Shown here piece by piece: positions 37,842 to 49,265 of a stretch of DNA of 64,000 nt (positions within the stretch are counted from its first letter, which is position 1; the number at the start of each line of letters is the position of its first letter). The DNA is taken from contig NZ_CP025794.1 of NCBI RefSeq assembly GCF_002906655.1, positions 992,001 through 1,056,000 of the forward strand. Direction: 5' to 3'. Source of the stretch: Vibrio hyugaensis. Its GTDB lineage: Bacteria > Pseudomonadota > Gammaproteobacteria > Enterobacterales > Vibrionaceae. The notes under the pieces are model-generated. The model searched no databases. It was not told the origin of the DNA and saw only the letters and a program-made list of their open reading frames with translations. Position numbers and translations under genes: made by a program.

Positions 37842-39332
37842 TTATGAGTGCTTGTTTAAATCTGGGTCGGGTTTGCCCGCAAACACTCGCAGTACCAGCT
37901 TCTGCACCATGTTGCCATATGGCGGTGCAAACAACTGAATCGGGAACCAATCGCGCATTTTTAGTACCGTGCGCGCATGGCTGAGTTCGCGAAAACCTTC
38001 TTCTCCATGGTAATTACCAATGCCGGAGTTACCCACGCCACCAAATGGCACAGAATGGTTGAGTACATGCCACCCCCAGTCGTTGATCGTGACACCACCA
38101 CTATGGGTTTGAGTAAGCAAGATTTCGCGTTGCGCGGCATTATTGCTAAATAAGTAACATGCTAGCGGTCGTGGCCTCTCGATAATGTATTGAATTACCT
38201 CATCGAGAGAACGGTAAGTGTGAATAGGAAGAAGCGGGCCAAAGATTTCCTCTTGGCAAATACGCATTTCGGGTGTCAGGTTGGTAGCGATGTACAGCGG
38301 TGTTTTACGCCCTTCACCATAGTCGAGGCATTGAGTGATAGTCGCCCCTTTATCACGTGCATCCGCCAGTAGATCGTGGAATCGTTTGTGCTGGGCATCA
38401 TCGACTAACGCGGTGTAATCCTGATTGGCTTTGATCTCTCCGTACATGGTTTGATGTGCGTGCTTTAACGCCTCAACAAACGCTGCTTGCTTACCTTCTG
38501 GTACAAACGCGTAATCTGGTGCGATACAAATTTGCCCTGAATTAAAACCTTTACCATGAGCAATGCGCTCTGCGGCTTTTGCAACGTCATAATCATCAAA
38601 TACCACCACAGGGGATTTACCACCTAGCTCTAAGGTCACAGGCGTTAGATTCGCTGCCGCATTGGCCATGATGACTTTTCCGCTGGCTGGCGACCCAGTG
38701 AACACAAGGTGATCAAAAGGTAGATGAGAAATTTCCATCGCTTCTGGGTGGTTGCCATCCACAATACGCACTAAATTCTCTGGGTAAATTTCTCCGAGCA
38801 TGCGACGCAGTTGACGGGTGGTTTCTGGACAATTTGGCGGCATCTTGATCATGCAGCGGTTGCCCGCGGCTAGCGCGGTGATCATAGGACCAATAGACAG
38901 ATAAAGCGGGAAATTCCAAGGACAGATGATACCAACTACCCCTTTTGGTTGATAACGCACTTCCAGCTTATTGCCCTTGAATAACCACTCTGTTGGTCTT
39001 CGACTTGGCTTCATCCAACCTTTAAGATGGCGAACAACATGGTTGATATCGAGTATAGGCGCAAGCACATCAGCCATAATGGACTCGGTGTGACTGCGGC
39101 CGCCAAAATCTTCACTCATAGCGTCTGCCAAGACATCTTGATAACGGGACAGCTGTTTCTTTAACGCCAAGAGTCGGTGCTTTCTCACCGCAACTGTCGC
39201 GTTTGGCTCAGCTTGGTATGCAGACTGTAATTCAGAGAACCACATGGTGAGCTCACCGACTAAAGGATCATTGGTTGCAAACGTGCCTTGTTCGCGTTGT
39301 ATTTCCTTATTTTGCGTTGCCAGTACATTCAT
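37842..39332 (-). CDS. Aldehyde dehydrogenase (coniferyl-aldehyde-dehydrogenase-like)
   Basis: 496 aa, NAD(P)-dependent ALDH superfamily. Visible motifs: GIICPWNFPLYLSIGP (substrate/cofactor region near 135), FTGSPASGKVIM, the general-base glutamate in VTLELGGKSPVVVFD, and the catalytic cysteine in FNSGQICIAPDY. The C-terminal half contains PFGGVGNSGIGNYHG, typical of the fatty/coniferyl aldehyde branch. It oxidises an aldehyde to an acid, fitting between the GMC alcohol dehydrogenase and the acyl-CoA ligase. It is first in the operon. Confidence 0.88.
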   Translation of the reverse strand: MNVLATQNKEIQREQGTFATNDPLVGELTMWFSELQSAYQAEPNATVAVRKHRLLALKKQLSRYQDVLADAMSEDFGGRSHTESIMADVLAPILDINHVVRHLKGWMKPSRRPTEWLFKGNKLEVRYQPKGVVGIICPWNFPLYLSIGPMITALAAGNRCMIKMPPNCPETTRQLRRMLGEIYPENLVRIVDGNHPEAMEISHLPFDHLVFTGSPASGKVIMANAAANLTPVTLELGGKSPVVVFDDYDVAKAAERIAHGKGFNSGQICIAPDYAFVPEGKQAAFVEALKHAHQTMYGEIKANQDYTALVDDAQHKRFHDLLADARDKGATITQCLDYGEGRKTPLYIATNLTPEMRICQEEIFGPLLPIHTYRSLDEVIQYIIERPRPLACYLFSNNAAQREILLTQTHSGGVTINDWGWHVLNHSVPFGGVGNSGIGNYHGEEGFRELSHARTVLKMRDWFPIQLFAPPYGNMVQKLVLRVFAGKPDPDLNKHS

Positions 39333-39497
39333 GTTTCTCTCCTACCGTGCATTTTATTCGATTACAACATTTTGATAACATGTCGCACAGGTTACAAAGA
39401 GACAAAAAACGGTGATATTCGGACAGCTTTGAGACAAGGATGACTGAATACCATCCCAATACACGCTAGGATATATCTGAATGTAGAGGAGAAACGC

Positions 39498-39923
39498 ATG
39501 GAATACACCGCAGTTTATGAGCCGCTACCTGCAGCAAATACAATGACGCTGCAAATGTGCTTGAAGTCTTGCGATGAAATGTTGGCAAAAGTGAGTGGCA
39601 GTGCCAGTTTAAAAGAGAAGATCACACAAATGTTCGTCGAAAGGCCGGGGAGCTATCCGTCGATAGAGCAACTGTCCAGTGAATTAGGCATGTCTTCAAG
39701 AACGCTACGACGCCACCTTAAATCGGAAGAGACCAGCTATCAGCAAATTCTCGACCATGTTCGCTTCCACTTAGCACGTCACTATCTCGCATCGACACAA
39801 ATGAGCGTTGAAGAGATCTCCGAACGTATTGGCTTTTCAGACAGCGCAAACTTCCGCTGCGCCTTTCGTAAATGGAGCGGGGACTCACCAAGACAATATC
39901 GACGACAAGCGCCTCAGTTGTAA
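39498..39923 (+). CDS. Short AraC-type regulator, DNA-binding domain only
   Basis: 141 aa, preceded by a strong GAGGAG ribosome-binding sequence 7 nt before the ATG. The last 100 residues are a complete AraC/XylS double helix-turn-helix domain (SIEQLSSELGMSSRTLRRHL; SVEEISERIGFSDSANFRCAFRKWSGDSPRQYR). Normal members of this branch are about 330 aa and have an N-terminal Arabinose-binding-like domain; only its last helix (TLQMCLKSCDEMLAKV) remains. It is divergent from the alcohol-oxidation operon and probably controls it. Whether it is a natural mini-regulator or a truncated gene cannot be decided. Confidence 0.85.
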   Translation: MEYTAVYEPLPAANTMTLQMCLKSCDEMLAKVSGSASLKEKITQMFVERPGSYPSIEQLSSELGMSSRTLRRHLKSEETSYQQILDHVRFHLARHYLASTQMSVEEISERIGFSDSANFRCAFRKWSGDSPRQYRRQAPQL

Positions 39924-39948
39924 GCTTGTTGTTCATCAGAACAGAAAC

Positions 39949-39981
39949 AAAAACGCCCGCATTCATTGCGGGCGTTTTATT
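39949..39981. terminator. Bidirectional terminator between araC-like gene and mukB
   Basis: Stem AAACGCCCGC / GCGGGCGTTT with loop ATTCATT; T-rich on both strands. Confidence 0.9.
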
Positions 39982-39992
39982 AGATTCGGAGT

Positions 39993-42900
39993 TTAGGATT
40001 CAAACTCTTCAATCATCTCTTGCGCTTCGGTCTTAGGTTTGTCTGTTTGACCAAAGCCACGCAAACCAACCACGTGTACGTGTTCGTGATCTTTAAACAC
40101 CTTACGCACCAGTTTGTAGGTCGTCCCTTTCTCTGGGCTGATGTTTTCTGGCGCTGCGATAAGAAGCTGCATATCCAGACGGTCACACAATTCAAACAAC
40201 GTCGCGATCGATTTTGTATCCAGACGCGCTGCTTCATCCAAGAAGAGCAAACGACAAGGTACAATGTCTTTGCTGCGCAGACGGCGTGATTCTTCTTCCC
40301 AGCTTTGAACAACCATCAGTAGGATTGACTGACCAGTACCGATCGCCTCACCTGTTGATAGCGCGCCAGATTCCGCTTGCAACCAGCCATCTGTACCACG
40401 GTTCACTTCCACGCTAAGTTCTAGGTAGTTGCGGTAATCCAATAACTCTTCACCCAGAACCTGAGGAGAACGTTGACCCATATCGATGTGTGGGTTCACG
40501 CGTTGGAACAGTTTCGCCATTGCTTCAGAGAAGGTAAAGCGAGTCGATTCAAACAGATCTTTATGCTGCTCTTGCTGTGTCGCTAGACCGTTCAGTAGCA
40601 CTTCGTGACTTTCGCGGATCTTCACGTTTAGACGTACGCCCTTCACCTGACCGAACGAGATGTTCGACAAACCTTGGTTCAGCATACGAATACGGTTTTG
40701 CTCACGCTGAATCGTCTTCTTGATGATGCTTGCTACTGACTCAGAGCTGATCGCTAGGCGGTTTTCACGTTGCGTTAGCTCTTCCGTTAGACGCGCTAGC
40801 TCTACTTCCATTTCTTCGATTGCTTCTACTGGGTCATCGGTACGGATGATATCCTGACGAATACGCTCACGAAGATGTTGGTAAACCGCGATGTAGAACA
40901 GAACCTTACGCTCTGGACGTGCATTGTCTTCTGATAGACGCAGCGCATCACGAAGATCATCGTTGTTCGCAACCGCTAGACGTAGCGCACCCAATGATTT
41001 ATCCGACATTGAACGCAGTTCATCCGCTGACATGTAAGCCAGTTCACGTTTGTGTAGACGACGCTCAACATCGTTCTCACGCGCTAGGCGAAGTACTGAG
41101 CACCAGCCTGCTTTCGCGGCAACCACGAAAGTACGTAGCTCAACGTATTCTTTCTGAACTTTCTTCAGACGTTTCGCCAAACCCTTCATTTCTAGCTCAG
41201 TAGAAGTAATGGTACGTTCGTATTCACTCTTACGGCCACGAGACGTATGCAGACGCTCATGCAGCTCGTCACGACGACGCATTGCACGTTCTTCTGCACC
41301 TTCATCTGCGTTAACGCCAAACTCTTGCAGCTCTTGTTTGAACTCTTGAACCGTTTCCAGCTTCGCTTGGTGTGAACTCTTCAGAGATGCCAGTACTTGG
41401 TTGTATTGGTTCATTTGACCTTGCGACTGCTTCAACTCTTCACGAGAGCGTGTGCGCATTTGTTCAGCTTGAACCAGTTTTGCTTTTAGCTGCTCACTCA
41501 ATTCGCTGCTCTTGTTCAGTAAGTCTACTGAGTCTGAGTAAGCGAAGTAGTGACGACGTTCAACCAGATCCGCTAGTGCAAAGATTTGCTTCTTAAGATC
41601 TTGCAGCTGTTGGTCTGCCGATTTGTATTCCGCTTCTAGCGCATCGAATTGCTCTGGGTCAGCATCTAGGGCAACCGCGACTTTTTCCAGTTCCGCCACG
41701 GCTTTCGCGTGATTGTTTAAGAAAGCTTTTGCTTCTGAAAGCTGAGCAATTTTCTCTTCCAACTCGTCAAAGCGTGCTTGCAGCGACTCATCTTCAATCA
41801 GCGCCATGTTTGGTGCTAGCTTGTCTAGAGAAGACAACGCTTGCTTGCTGGTTTGCAGTTGAGAACGTTGCTGCTGCTCTTTAGCATCCAGATCAGTCAG
41901 TACGCGAGCGATTTGGTTTCGCTTGTCGCGAATGGTTGCTAGCGCTTGCTCTGGGTCAGCTTCGAATGCTACTTGAATGTGGCTTGCCACAAACTGGTTG
42001 AACGCTTGGTATAGGCGCTGCATTTTTTGCGAATCGAACGCGGCTTTCGCGTGCTTCTCGACCACTTCTTCACGTTCGTTGCGCAGTAGCTCTAAACGCT
42101 GCTCACGTGCTGCACGACCAAACAGTGGGATTTCAGGCAAACGAGAGTAACGCATTTGACGGTCGTTCATGCGAACGCAAACCGCACCTTCTAGCTCTTC
42201 TGCGTTGAATGAGCTGTCATCAAAAGCATCAATGTCACCTTCAATGATGTACAAGTCTTCTGGACAGTCGTCTAGTTCTACCAGTTTCTCTTCGATACCA
42301 GATAGGTCAGAAACAACGATAGCGTGACGAGCCGGACCGTACATCGCACTGAAGTAAGGCGCGTCATCAATTGTGATGTCATCGTAGATCTCAGACAGCA
42401 AGACGCCGCCTAGTGTATCTGCCAAACCTTTCAGGCGAGGGTCGTTTGAACCACCAGGAGAAGCAAGACGCTCAATCTCAGTATCAAGCTGACTACGACG
42501 CTCTGCCAGTTTGTCTTTCGCCAGAGAAAGGGTCTTCTCTTGCTCAAGCACCACTTGCATTTGGCTCATGACTGACTGGCTATCTTCTAGCTCAGCGCCA
42601 CTTTGCTCACGCAGTTTTTCTAGCGCATCGTTCGCCGCAATCCACGTTGGTGCAATGGCTTCTAGCTTGTTAATTTCCGCTGCTGCATCTTGCTCTAGAC
42701 GACGCTGTTCGCTGCGTTGTTCACGCACGTCTTCTTGAGTCATCTCTAGCGAGTCGATTTGCATCGCGTGTCGCTCACGTTCTTGTTCAAACGTGATTTC
42801 GTCAGTCAGTTCAACATGGAACTGCTTTTGGTATTCGTTAACGAGCTCACGCGCTTGACGTTGCTGGTTAAGGCTACGCTCAAGGTCACGGTGCTGTGCA

Positions 42901-44462
42901 CGCCATTGTTGTTCGTTTTGCGCAATTTGCTGAGACTCACGCGCTTTCGCAATTGCGGTTTTCGCATGTTCAGACGCGTCTTTACGCTCAACTTGACCAA
43001 CGATGCTTTGTACCAGTTTAAGCGCGGTTTCGAACTGCTCTGCCGCTGCAGAAGACATATCCAGTTTATGCTTAACCGATAACAACGCGTTGGTACTTTC
43101 TGATTCTTTGCTCTTAAGCTCAGAGACAAGCGCTTGTGCCGATTCTGCCGTTAGGCTGTCATCGCCAAGTAGTTGTTTCGCTTTTTCCAGCGCTTGAACT
43201 GCTTGTTGGTATTGAAGTGCACGAGTTTGTTGAACGTCGAGTGCTTGTTGGTAGTCCGCCAATTGCGTCTTAAGGCTATCCACCTCTTCTTCCGCAACAG
43301 TAGCTTGCTCTTCCACCATCATCACGCGTTCTTGCGCTTCTTCCACGACCATCATCTGTTCTTCAAGACGCTCACTCAGCTCTTCAAGATCTTCTTGGTA
43401 GCGTTCAATCTTCTCTTGCTGACGCAGTGCGTTTTGCACCAATTGCAAGTGATCAGAAGCCGCTTGGTAGTCTTGCTCTAATGCCGCTTCCGACTCAACT
43501 AACAGCTCTAGCTCTTCTTGGACTCGGTTAAGCAAGTTGTTTTGCTCAACAAGAGTTTCACGAGATCCGAACAGCTCTGAACGCAATGACAGTGTTTTAT
43601 CTAACTTGTTACGACGATCGTTCGCGTGACGCATGTAGTCCGCGGCCACGTAATTAGTCGACTCTGTGATCAAATGCTTGAACAAGTCACGGTCTGCTTG
43701 CGTGGTTTTGATCGCTTCTAGCGTCATGCGGTTTTCACGCAGTGCTGATTCCATATCTTGGAACGCTTTCTTCACGCCGCCGTTTTGTGGCAGAAGGTAG
43801 TCACGTAGCGAGCGTGTAATTGCACTTGAGATACCACCGTAAAGCGATGCTTCGATCAGACGGTAAAATTTAGAGCGGTCACCAGAGTTACGCAGTTTCT
43901 TCGGAATCACACCGAATTCAAACATTTGCGCGTGGTAATCCACAATAGAAGAGAACGCTTTGAATTGAACGCCCTCAAACTCAGCGATCGATTCTTTTAC
44001 TTCGTTGATTTGACGTACACGAGCTTGAGTCGCAGATACGCTTTCAACCAAGATATCCGTTGGTTTCACATGGCTTGGAAGACCTTGGATAACAAACGGT
44101 TTGATGTCTACTTTTTTATCACGACCCGCAACTTGCTGCAGTTTTACTGCAAACAGTAGACGTTGGTTACGTGAATTCACTACGTCCAGCGCCGCGTAAC
44201 ACGCGCCCGGTTGTAGCTTACCGTACAAACCTTTGTCGCGAGACGACTGGCTGCTGCCTGCTTCTGTAGTGTTACGGAAGTGCAGCAGCGTTTGGTCAGG
44301 AATCAATGCGGTGATGAATGCCGCCATTGTGGTTGATTTACCTGCACCATTACCACCTGATAGCGTGGTGACCAGACCATCGATGTCAAACGTACGGGCA
44401 AAGAAGCCGTTCCAGTTGACCATGGTCAGCGATTGGTATTTACCGCGTTCAATCATGCTCAT
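39993..44462 (-). CDS. mukB: Chromosome partition protein MukB
   Basis: 1489 aa, as expected for MukB (E. coli 1486). An SMC-like ATPase: Walker A GGNGAGKS (36-43) near the start, long coiled coils around a hinge near 650-780, and C-terminal signature [13 protein letters not shown] plus Walker [13 protein letters not shown]. With MukE and MukF it forms the bacterial condensin of gammaproteobacteria. Its start overlaps the mukE stop by 4 bp. A second Met two codons later ([10 protein letters not shown]) aligns with the E. coli start, so the exact start may be 44456. Confidence 0.97.
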   Translation of the reverse strand: MSMIERGKYQSLTMVNWNGFFARTFDIDGLVTTLSGGNGAGKSTTMAAFITALIPDQTLLHFRNTTEAGSSQSSRDKGLYGKLQPGACYAALDVVNSRNQRLLFAVKLQQVAGRDKKVDIKPFVIQGLPSHVKPTDILVESVSATQARVRQINEVKESIAEFEGVQFKAFSSIVDYHAQMFEFGVIPKKLRNSGDRSKFYRLIEASLYGGISSAITRSLRDYLLPQNGGVKKAFQDMESALRENRMTLEAIKTTQADRDLFKHLITESTNYVAADYMRHANDRRNKLDKTLSLRSELFGSRETLVEQNNLLNRVQEELELLVESEAALEQDYQAASDHLQLVQNALRQQEKIERYQEDLEELSERLEEQMMVVEEAQERVMMVEEQATVAEEEVDSLKTQLADYQQALDVQQTRALQYQQAVQALEKAKQLLGDDSLTAESAQALVSELKSKESESTNALLSVKHKLDMSSAAAEQFETALKLVQSIVGQVERKDASEHAKTAIAKARESQQIAQNEQQWRAQHRDLERSLNQQRQARELVNEYQKQFHVELTDEITFEQERERHAMQIDSLEMTQEDVREQRSEQRRLEQDAAAEINKLEAIAPTWIAANDALEKLREQSGAELEDSQSVMSQMQVVLEQEKTLSLAKDKLAERRSQLDTEIERLASPGGSNDPRLKGLADTLGGVLLSEIYDDITIDDAPYFSAMYGPARHAIVVSDLSGIEEKLVELDDCPEDLYIIEGDIDAFDDSSFNAEELEGAVCVRMNDRQMRYSRLPEIPLFGRAAREQRLELLRNEREEVVEKHAKAAFDSQKMQRLYQAFNQFVASHIQVAFEADPEQALATIRDKRNQIARVLTDLDAKEQQQRSQLQTSKQALSSLDKLAPNMALIEDESLQARFDELEEKIAQLSEAKAFLNNHAKAVAELEKVAVALDADPEQFDALEAEYKSADQQLQDLKKQIFALADLVERRHYFAYSDSVDLLNKSSELSEQLKAKLVQAEQMRTRSREELKQSQGQMNQYNQVLASLKSSHQAKLETVQEFKQELQEFGVNADEGAEERAMRRRDELHERLHTSRGRKSEYERTITSTELEMKGLAKRLKKVQKEYVELRTFVVAAKAGWCSVLRLARENDVERRLHKRELAYMSADELRSMSDKSLGALRLAVANNDDLRDALRLSEDNARPERKVLFYIAVYQHLRERIRQDIIRTDDPVEAIEEMEVELARLTEELTQRENRLAISSESVASIIKKTIQREQNRIRMLNQGLSNISFGQVKGVRLNVKIRESHEVLLNGLATQQEQHKDLFESTRFTFSEAMAKLFQRVNPHIDMGQRSPQVLGEELLDYRNYLELSVEVNRGTDGWLQAESGALSTGEAIGTGQSILLMVVQSWEEESRRLRSKDIVPCRLLFLDEAARLDTKSIATLFELCDRLDMQLLIAAPENISPEKGTTYKLVRKVFKDHEHVHVVGLRGFGQTDKPKTEAQEMIEEFES

Positions 44463-45184
44463 GCTTCACCCTCTTCTTTAATTTCTTCTTGGGCTTGGTC
44501 GTCTTGTTCTTCTTCAGACAATAGGCTGCCTTGACTTGGTTCTTTGGTGTGCACTACCGCTTCACCATCACGGATCAGACGCAACTGTGCTTCACGCACA
44601 TCATCGCCAACACGTACATCAGCACCAAAACGGAATACCGCTTCACTGATGCTGAATTTACCCGTTTCACCGATGTTGATGATCATGCCTAGGCGGCGCA
44701 GACGACGAAGTGACGTTCGTACTTTTTCAAACAGCTTTTCTTTATCAAGGTCAGAACCGGTTGCACGGTTCGTCACTAGCTTCATCAGCTTGTTTTCATC
44801 TGCTAGTGCAAGCAGCTCGTCGTATAACTCTTGGTTAGTGAAGATGCCTTCGTGCGCAAGACGCTCCGGGCTTAGGTAAAGGAAACACAGTACCTTACCC
44901 ACCAGCATATCCAGCTCAGAAAGGACACTACGACCAATCAAAGAAGTAGAACGTGGGCGAAGGTAGAAGAAACCTTCTGGCGCTTTCACCAATTCGGTGT
45001 TGTAACGCTGGTAAAAAGAAGAAAACTCAAGTTCGAAATCCGACAACAACGCGTGGTTGTCTAGATCTTCACTTGAAACATGGCGCCCTGCTCGAAGCAT
45101 GCTATCTAGCGCTGGGAACAGAGGGTTAGAAATTGCTTTTGCCAGATTATCTGACATGTATTCATTAGTATCGGTCGATGACAT
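44459..45184 (-). CDS. mukE: Chromosome partition protein MukE
   Basis: 241 aa from ATG at 45184 ([17 protein letters not shown]). A longer in-frame reading runs through the mukF 3' end and has no family support; an internal Met nine codons later is also possible and would match E. coli (234 aa) closely. Two winged-helix domains, with an acidic low-complexity C-terminal tail ([14 protein letters not shown]). It overlaps mukF by 20 bp and mukB by 4 bp. Confidence 0.95.
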   Translation of the reverse strand: MSSTDTNEYMSDNLAKAISNPLFPALDSMLRAGRHVSSEDLDNHALLSDFELEFSSFYQRYNTELVKAPEGFFYLRPRSTSLIGRSVLSELDMLVGKVLCFLYLSPERLAHEGIFTNQELYDELLALADENKLMKLVTNRATGSDLDKEKLFEKVRTSLRRLRRLGMIINIGETGKFSISEAVFRFGADVRVGDDVREAQLRLIRDGEAVVHTKEPSQGSLLSEEEQDDQAQEEIKEEGEA

Positions 45185-46502
45185 TCGCTTGTACCTTTGC
45201 CCCAAATTCGTTGATTGCTTTCCAGTCTGGCTGAATGGCTTGATAGTCGGATTCTGAATAACCCAGACGAACCGCCTGATCAACGACAATGCGAGCTAAA
45301 TCAAAGTGATGAGTATATGGGTGTTGTGCAAGGTAATCTCGCAGAACCACGCTCAAATCGATTGGTGTGCCTTGATCTTTATGCGCTTTCAGCATGTCAC
45401 CAATTCGCTCTGCCAACTCATCATTGACTTGTTGAAACTCTTCGTATTCCACTTCCATCGGAACTTGGCCAGTGACTTCGTCATCACGCAGTACCAAAGC
45501 TTCGTCACGAAGGTCAGAAAGCCTTTCTGCATCTGCATAAGTCAGATACCAAGGCATATCGAAGTAATCTTTCATGGATTGACGCAAACGCGAGCTAAAT
45601 GCACGGTTCTTATCCATATCGATAGCGGTACGGATGAACTTGTGCACGTGTCGGTCGTAACCAATCCAAAGGTCGATCGCTTGCTGGCCCCAGCTGGTAA
45701 TTCGGTCTAGCTTCATTTGCAGACCAAACAACGCTTCATCGATGAATTCAAGTTCAGGATCACCGTAGACGATCTCTTGGATATCTAGGATCTGAGTTTG
45801 CAGTTCATCACTGGCAGCTTGCAGCGTATCTTGAAGTTCACGCAACGTGCTGGAGGTTTCTGACAGTAGCGCTTCACAGTTGTTGATCGCTTCACGCCAG
45901 TCTTTGTTAAGCAGGTCTGCAATCTGTTGTTTCACAGACTGTTGCTGCTCATCCATCACACGTTGGTTAAGGTCGATTTGATCGAAGATTTCGCCTACAG
46001 AATATTTCAAAATCCCGTAAACGTTTTTCTTCCAGTGGCCCGGAGTGCCACCTTTTTGTGCTGCTTCAATCGCTTTTGCCATTTCATCCGCTACCATCGA
46101 TAGCTGAATAGAAAGACGCAGTTTCGAGAACTCGCGATGACGCACGTAGTAGTCGGTGATTCCTATCGCTAATGGCGACAAGCGGTAAATGCTCGCTCCG
46201 TCAGTAATCTCACTGACAAAACGGCTCATAAGACGCTGCTTAACCATCTCGTTGATGGCATTATTCGCGCGGAAAGCCGAAGCTTCACCCGTCTCATCAA
46301 ATAGTCGAGTGACGATGGCAAATGCGTCGTGCAATTCACCTTCACCCAATTCTTCATCGAACCTTTCATTACTTAGTACGGCGATGGCAATCAAAAACGC
46401 CAGTCGCTCAGTGGTCAGGTTCAACGAGAAATCGTGCTGCTTAACCCAGCCAACCAACTCATCGATTGGTTGCTCTGCAGCATTGAGAGTCATCTCACTC
46501 AT
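45165..46502 (-). CDS. mukF: Chromosome partition protein MukF (kleisin)
   Basis: 445 aa (E. coli 440). An N-terminal winged-helix dimerisation domain (about 1-115), a helical middle region (about 120-330) and a C-terminal winged-helix domain that binds the MukB head. It bridges the MukB dimer and binds MukE. It starts 2 bp after cmoM and overlaps mukE. Confidence 0.96.
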   Translation of the reverse strand: MSEMTLNAAEQPIDELVGWVKQHDFSLNLTTERLAFLIAIAVLSNERFDEELGEGELHDAFAIVTRLFDETGEASAFRANNAINEMVKQRLMSRFVSEITDGASIYRLSPLAIGITDYYVRHREFSKLRLSIQLSMVADEMAKAIEAAQKGGTPGHWKKNVYGILKYSVGEIFDQIDLNQRVMDEQQQSVKQQIADLLNKDWREAINNCEALLSETSSTLRELQDTLQAASDELQTQILDIQEIVYGDPELEFIDEALFGLQMKLDRITSWGQQAIDLWIGYDRHVHKFIRTAIDMDKNRAFSSRLRQSMKDYFDMPWYLTYADAERLSDLRDEALVLRDDEVTGQVPMEVEYEEFQQVNDELAERIGDMLKAHKDQGTPIDLSVVLRDYLAQHPYTHHFDLARIVVDQAVRLGYSESDYQAIQPDWKAINEFGAKVQANVIDRY

Positions 46503-46504
46503 CG

Positions 46505-47296
46505 TTATTCCTGTTTATCGTTCTTCTTAGCCCACACGTGGATATAGCGGCCTAATGAGAGGTATGGCTCTTGTCGACAAAGTTGTTTTTCTAACGCCAA
46601 CACATCTTCAAACTCGTAATCGCCCATGTATTGCATATTGCCTATGTAATCACTAAAGGAACGAATACCAGATTTACCACAAATACTAAAACCAGAATCT
46701 TCTATCCATTGATAGACCTCTTCGGGTTTTAGGCCTTTTTGTGGCTGTAGTTTAAATCTTTTCCGATGAGGCATGCCGTCTAAAATATGAGGAATGTTGC
46801 CACAAACCACATTTTTATAGACTAAGCCGTGGTGGTTATAGAACATAACCGATGCAATGCCCCCCGGTTTGACCTGCTCCAATACCGTTTCGAGTGCCTT
46901 TTTTGGATCAACGAGCCACTCCATCACAGCATGGAACATGACAAGATCCACCTGCGCGTCCATATGCTCGCCAATGGATTGGACAGGTGAATGAATCAGG
47001 CGATACTGCTCAAGCAAACCGTTTTTTTCAATATCCTGTTTCGCTAGTTGCAGCATTTCCGAAGATAGATCACATAAAGCGACGTGATGTCCGAGCTTAG
47101 CAAGCTTTTGCGACAATTGTGCTAAGCCACCTCCGGCATCAAGTACTTGGAGGGCTTGATGGTCGGCGTCTAATTCACTTAGAATCTGTAGAAAATCTTC
47201 CCACACAATGATTTGGCGGATCTCCCCTTTATCGGAGCCGTAAATATTTTTTGCAAATTTGTGGGCGATATCGTCGAAATTGCGGTCTTCTGTCAC
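46505..47296 (-). CDS. cmoM: tRNA 5-carboxymethoxyuridine methyltransferase CmoM (SmtA)
   Basis: 263 aa from GTG at 47296, giving [20 protein letters not shown], which aligns with the E. coli start; the longer TTG-initiated reading is less likely. A SAM-dependent methyltransferase fold with [19 protein letters not shown] and [11 protein letters not shown] motifs. It methylates cmo5U34 of some tRNAs to the methyl ester. It heads cmoM-mukFEB, the same order as in E. coli. Completes the pathway begun by cmoA and cmoB. Confidence 0.92.
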   Translation of the reverse strand: MTEDRNFDDIAHKFAKNIYGSDKGEIRQIIVWEDFLQILSELDADHQALQVLDAGGGLAQLSQKLAKLGHHVALCDLSSEMLQLAKQDIEKNGLLEQYRLIHSPVQSIGEHMDAQVDLVMFHAVMEWLVDPKKALETVLEQVKPGGIASVMFYNHHGLVYKNVVCGNIPHILDGMPHRKRFKLQPQKGLKPEEVYQWIEDSGFSICGKSGIRSFSDYIGNMQYMGDYEFEDVLALEKQLCRQEPYLSLGRYIHVWAKKNDKQE

Positions 47297-47410
47297 TTCT
47301 GCTGAGTTATCATAACGGATTGTGCCGCTATTCTGGCACAAGGAAAGCAGGAATAAAGAGGGTTATCCTCATTTTTATTATCAATTGATGTTTTTTCGGA
47401 CTATTTATGT

Positions 47411-48217
47411 ATGTTTGAGCTGAAAAAAGTAATGTCAGCCTTGCTGATGCCATTACCAGCATTGCTACTGATAGGCTTGTTAGGTCTTGCTCTCATCAGT
47501 TTTACCACTAAACGTAAAACTGGCTGCTTTGTTGTTCTTTTCTCTTTTGTTGGCATCTTCCTTGTTGCCTTCCAACCCGTTTCAACCAAGCTTCTTATGC
47601 CTCTAGAACGCGAGTACAAAGCGTTTTTGCCGGTTCCTGGCACTGTGGACTACGTTATGGTTCTTGGTAATGGACACGTGGTAGATGATGAAATACCACC
47701 AACGTCTCAACTGAGCCGCACCGCTTTAATGCGTTTAACTGAGGGTATTCGTATTTTGCGTATGTACCCAGGTGCGAAGTTAATCCTTTCCGGTTACGCA
47801 GGTGGCTCTGAAATCAGCCATGCTCGTATGATGGCGAACGTAGCGCTTTCCCTAGGTGTCGCAAAATCCGATATTATTTTATTAGAGGATGCCAAAGATA
47901 CTTGGGAAGAAGCACGCCAAGCTGCCGCGTTTGTTAAGCAAAAAGACATTGTTTTAGTGACTTCAGCCAGTCACATGAAGCGTGCTCTTTATGAATTCAA
48001 CGCAGCGGGCATTAAGCCAATCCCAGCCCCAACGAACTTCATGGCGATTGATGATATCGAACAACCTTGGCAAAAGTACGCGCCAAAAGCTCGCTACTTA
48101 GAGCAAACTGAACTGTATTGGCATGAATACCTTGGCGGGTTATGGCAAAAACTGCGTGATAACGTAGGTCAAACACCGATGGTTGAAGTTGAAGATCCTG
48201 AAGTGGCGCAGCCATAG
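47411..48217 (+). CDS. elyC: Envelope biogenesis factor ElyC (YcbC)
   Basis: 268 aa. Two N-terminal membrane helices (about 10-30 and 38-56) and a DUF218 domain (about 78-230: VDYVMVLGNGHVVDD, KLILSGYAGGSEISHARMM, VLVTSASHMKRAL). ElyC is needed for peptidoglycan and enterobacterial lipid-carrier homeostasis at low temperature in E. coli. It is divergent from cmoM, 114 bp apart, as in E. coli. Confidence 0.92.
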   Translation: MFELKKVMSALLMPLPALLLIGLLGLALISFTTKRKTGCFVVLFSFVGIFLVAFQPVSTKLLMPLEREYKAFLPVPGTVDYVMVLGNGHVVDDEIPPTSQLSRTALMRLTEGIRILRMYPGAKLILSGYAGGSEISHARMMANVALSLGVAKSDIILLEDAKDTWEEARQAAAFVKQKDIVLVTSASHMKRALYEFNAAGIKPIPAPTNFMAIDDIEQPWQKYAPKARYLEQTELYWHEYLGGLWQKLRDNVGQTPMVEVEDPEVAQP

Positions 48218-48274
48218 AAGGCTTACCAATCGCAGATGAAGTCCATCATCGCTAAATTGCAGAATTGCAGACAC

Positions 48275-48304
48275 AAAAAAGGAGAGCCTATGCTCTCCTT
48301 TTTC
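48275..48304. terminator. Terminator after elyC (also serves torR)
   Basis: Stem GGAGAGC / GCTCTCC with loop CTAT; A-tract before and T-tract after, so it is usable from both sides. Confidence 0.88.
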
Positions 48305-48318
48305 TTTATCGCTATGAA

Positions 48319-49032
48319 TTAGTCACCCGCGAACATGTAGCCTTCACCGTGAACTGTCACAAAGATTTGTGGGTTCTTCGGATCAAACTCCATCTTAGCG
48401 CGCATGCGTCGAATCAATACATCAATAGTACGATCGTTTGGCGCATCCACTCGGTGGCTGATCATATTCAAAATACGTTCGCGGCTTAGTACCTGATTTG
48501 GGTACGATGAGAGTGCGACCAAAAGCTCATATTCAGCTTTGGTTAGTTTCACTGGCTCACCATTGCGGCTGAGAGCACGACGTTGAATATCAAACGTCCA
48601 CTCACCGAAACGTACAATGTGTTCTTCATTAGTGTCGTTCGCGATTTTTTGTGAACCATTGCGAGCCGCAGAAATGCGCCACAACAGGTTCTTAACGCGA
48701 ACCAATAATTCCCTTAATTCAAAAGGCTTTGTCACATAATCGTCCGCACCCATTTCTAGGCCAACGATTTTGTCAATGCTATCCGTGCGTCCTGTCACTA
48801 ATATGATGCCGATATCTGATTGGCTGCGTAATTCACGCGTAAGCATAAGACCGTCTTCACCGGGCAGGTTAATATCCAGCATGATAAGGTCCACATCACC
48901 ACCTTGAAGCACTTCGCGCATTTCTGCACCGCTTTCTGCTTCACTGACTTTGTAGCCTTCATTTTGGAAGTAGCCCGCAAGCTTACTACGAGTTACAACA
49001 TCATCTTCTACGACTAATACGTGATAGCTCAT
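48319..49032 (-). CDS. torR: Two-component response regulator TorR
   Basis: 237 aa. Receiver domain with phospho-acceptor D53 in LIMLDINLPG, acidic pocket VVEDD (8-12) and conserved Lys in VTKPFELREL. The OmpR/PhoB-type winged-helix output domain has RERILNMISHRVDAPNDRTIDVLIRRMR. It is close to E. coli TorR, the activator of TMAO respiration. It is divergent from torD, which fits; the cognate sensor TorS and torCA are not in the window. Assignment as TorR rests on sequence and on the torD partner. Confidence 0.87.
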   Translation of the reverse strand: MSYHVLVVEDDVVTRSKLAGYFQNEGYKVSEAESGAEMREVLQGGDVDLIMLDINLPGEDGLMLTRELRSQSDIGIILVTGRTDSIDKIVGLEMGADDYVTKPFELRELLVRVKNLLWRISAARNGSQKIANDTNEEHIVRFGEWTFDIQRRALSRNGEPVKLTKAEYELLVALSSYPNQVLSRERILNMISHRVDAPNDRTIDVLIRRMRAKMEFDPKNPQIFVTVHGEGYMFAGD

Positions 49033-49072
49033 TTACACCACTTTCTGTCTTTTTTATTTTCCAAGACGTATT

Positions 49073-49223
49073 CTATTCATAACTAGTAACATTTCTAGTC
49101 ATAGATACATTAAAAAGCAAGATTTTGCGATTTTATTGATTCAAAGCAAGCTTATTTACAGCCATTCATAAACAAGCACATTTTCCCATAATGGATAACA
49201 ATTATAGTTACTGCTATTCATCT
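49073..49223. promoter_or_regulatory. Three tor-box-like decamers
   Basis: CTATTCATAA at 49073-49082, CCATTCATAA at 49162-49171 and CTATTCATCT at 49214-49223 lie in the same orientation in the torR-torD gap. They resemble the E. coli TorR decamer CTGTTCATAT. This suggests TorR autoregulation and control of torD. Inferred by eye. Confidence 0.55.
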
Positions 49224-49265
49224 TAATTGTTTACACTTAGGGGAGAATCATTCAGGAGCAAAAAA

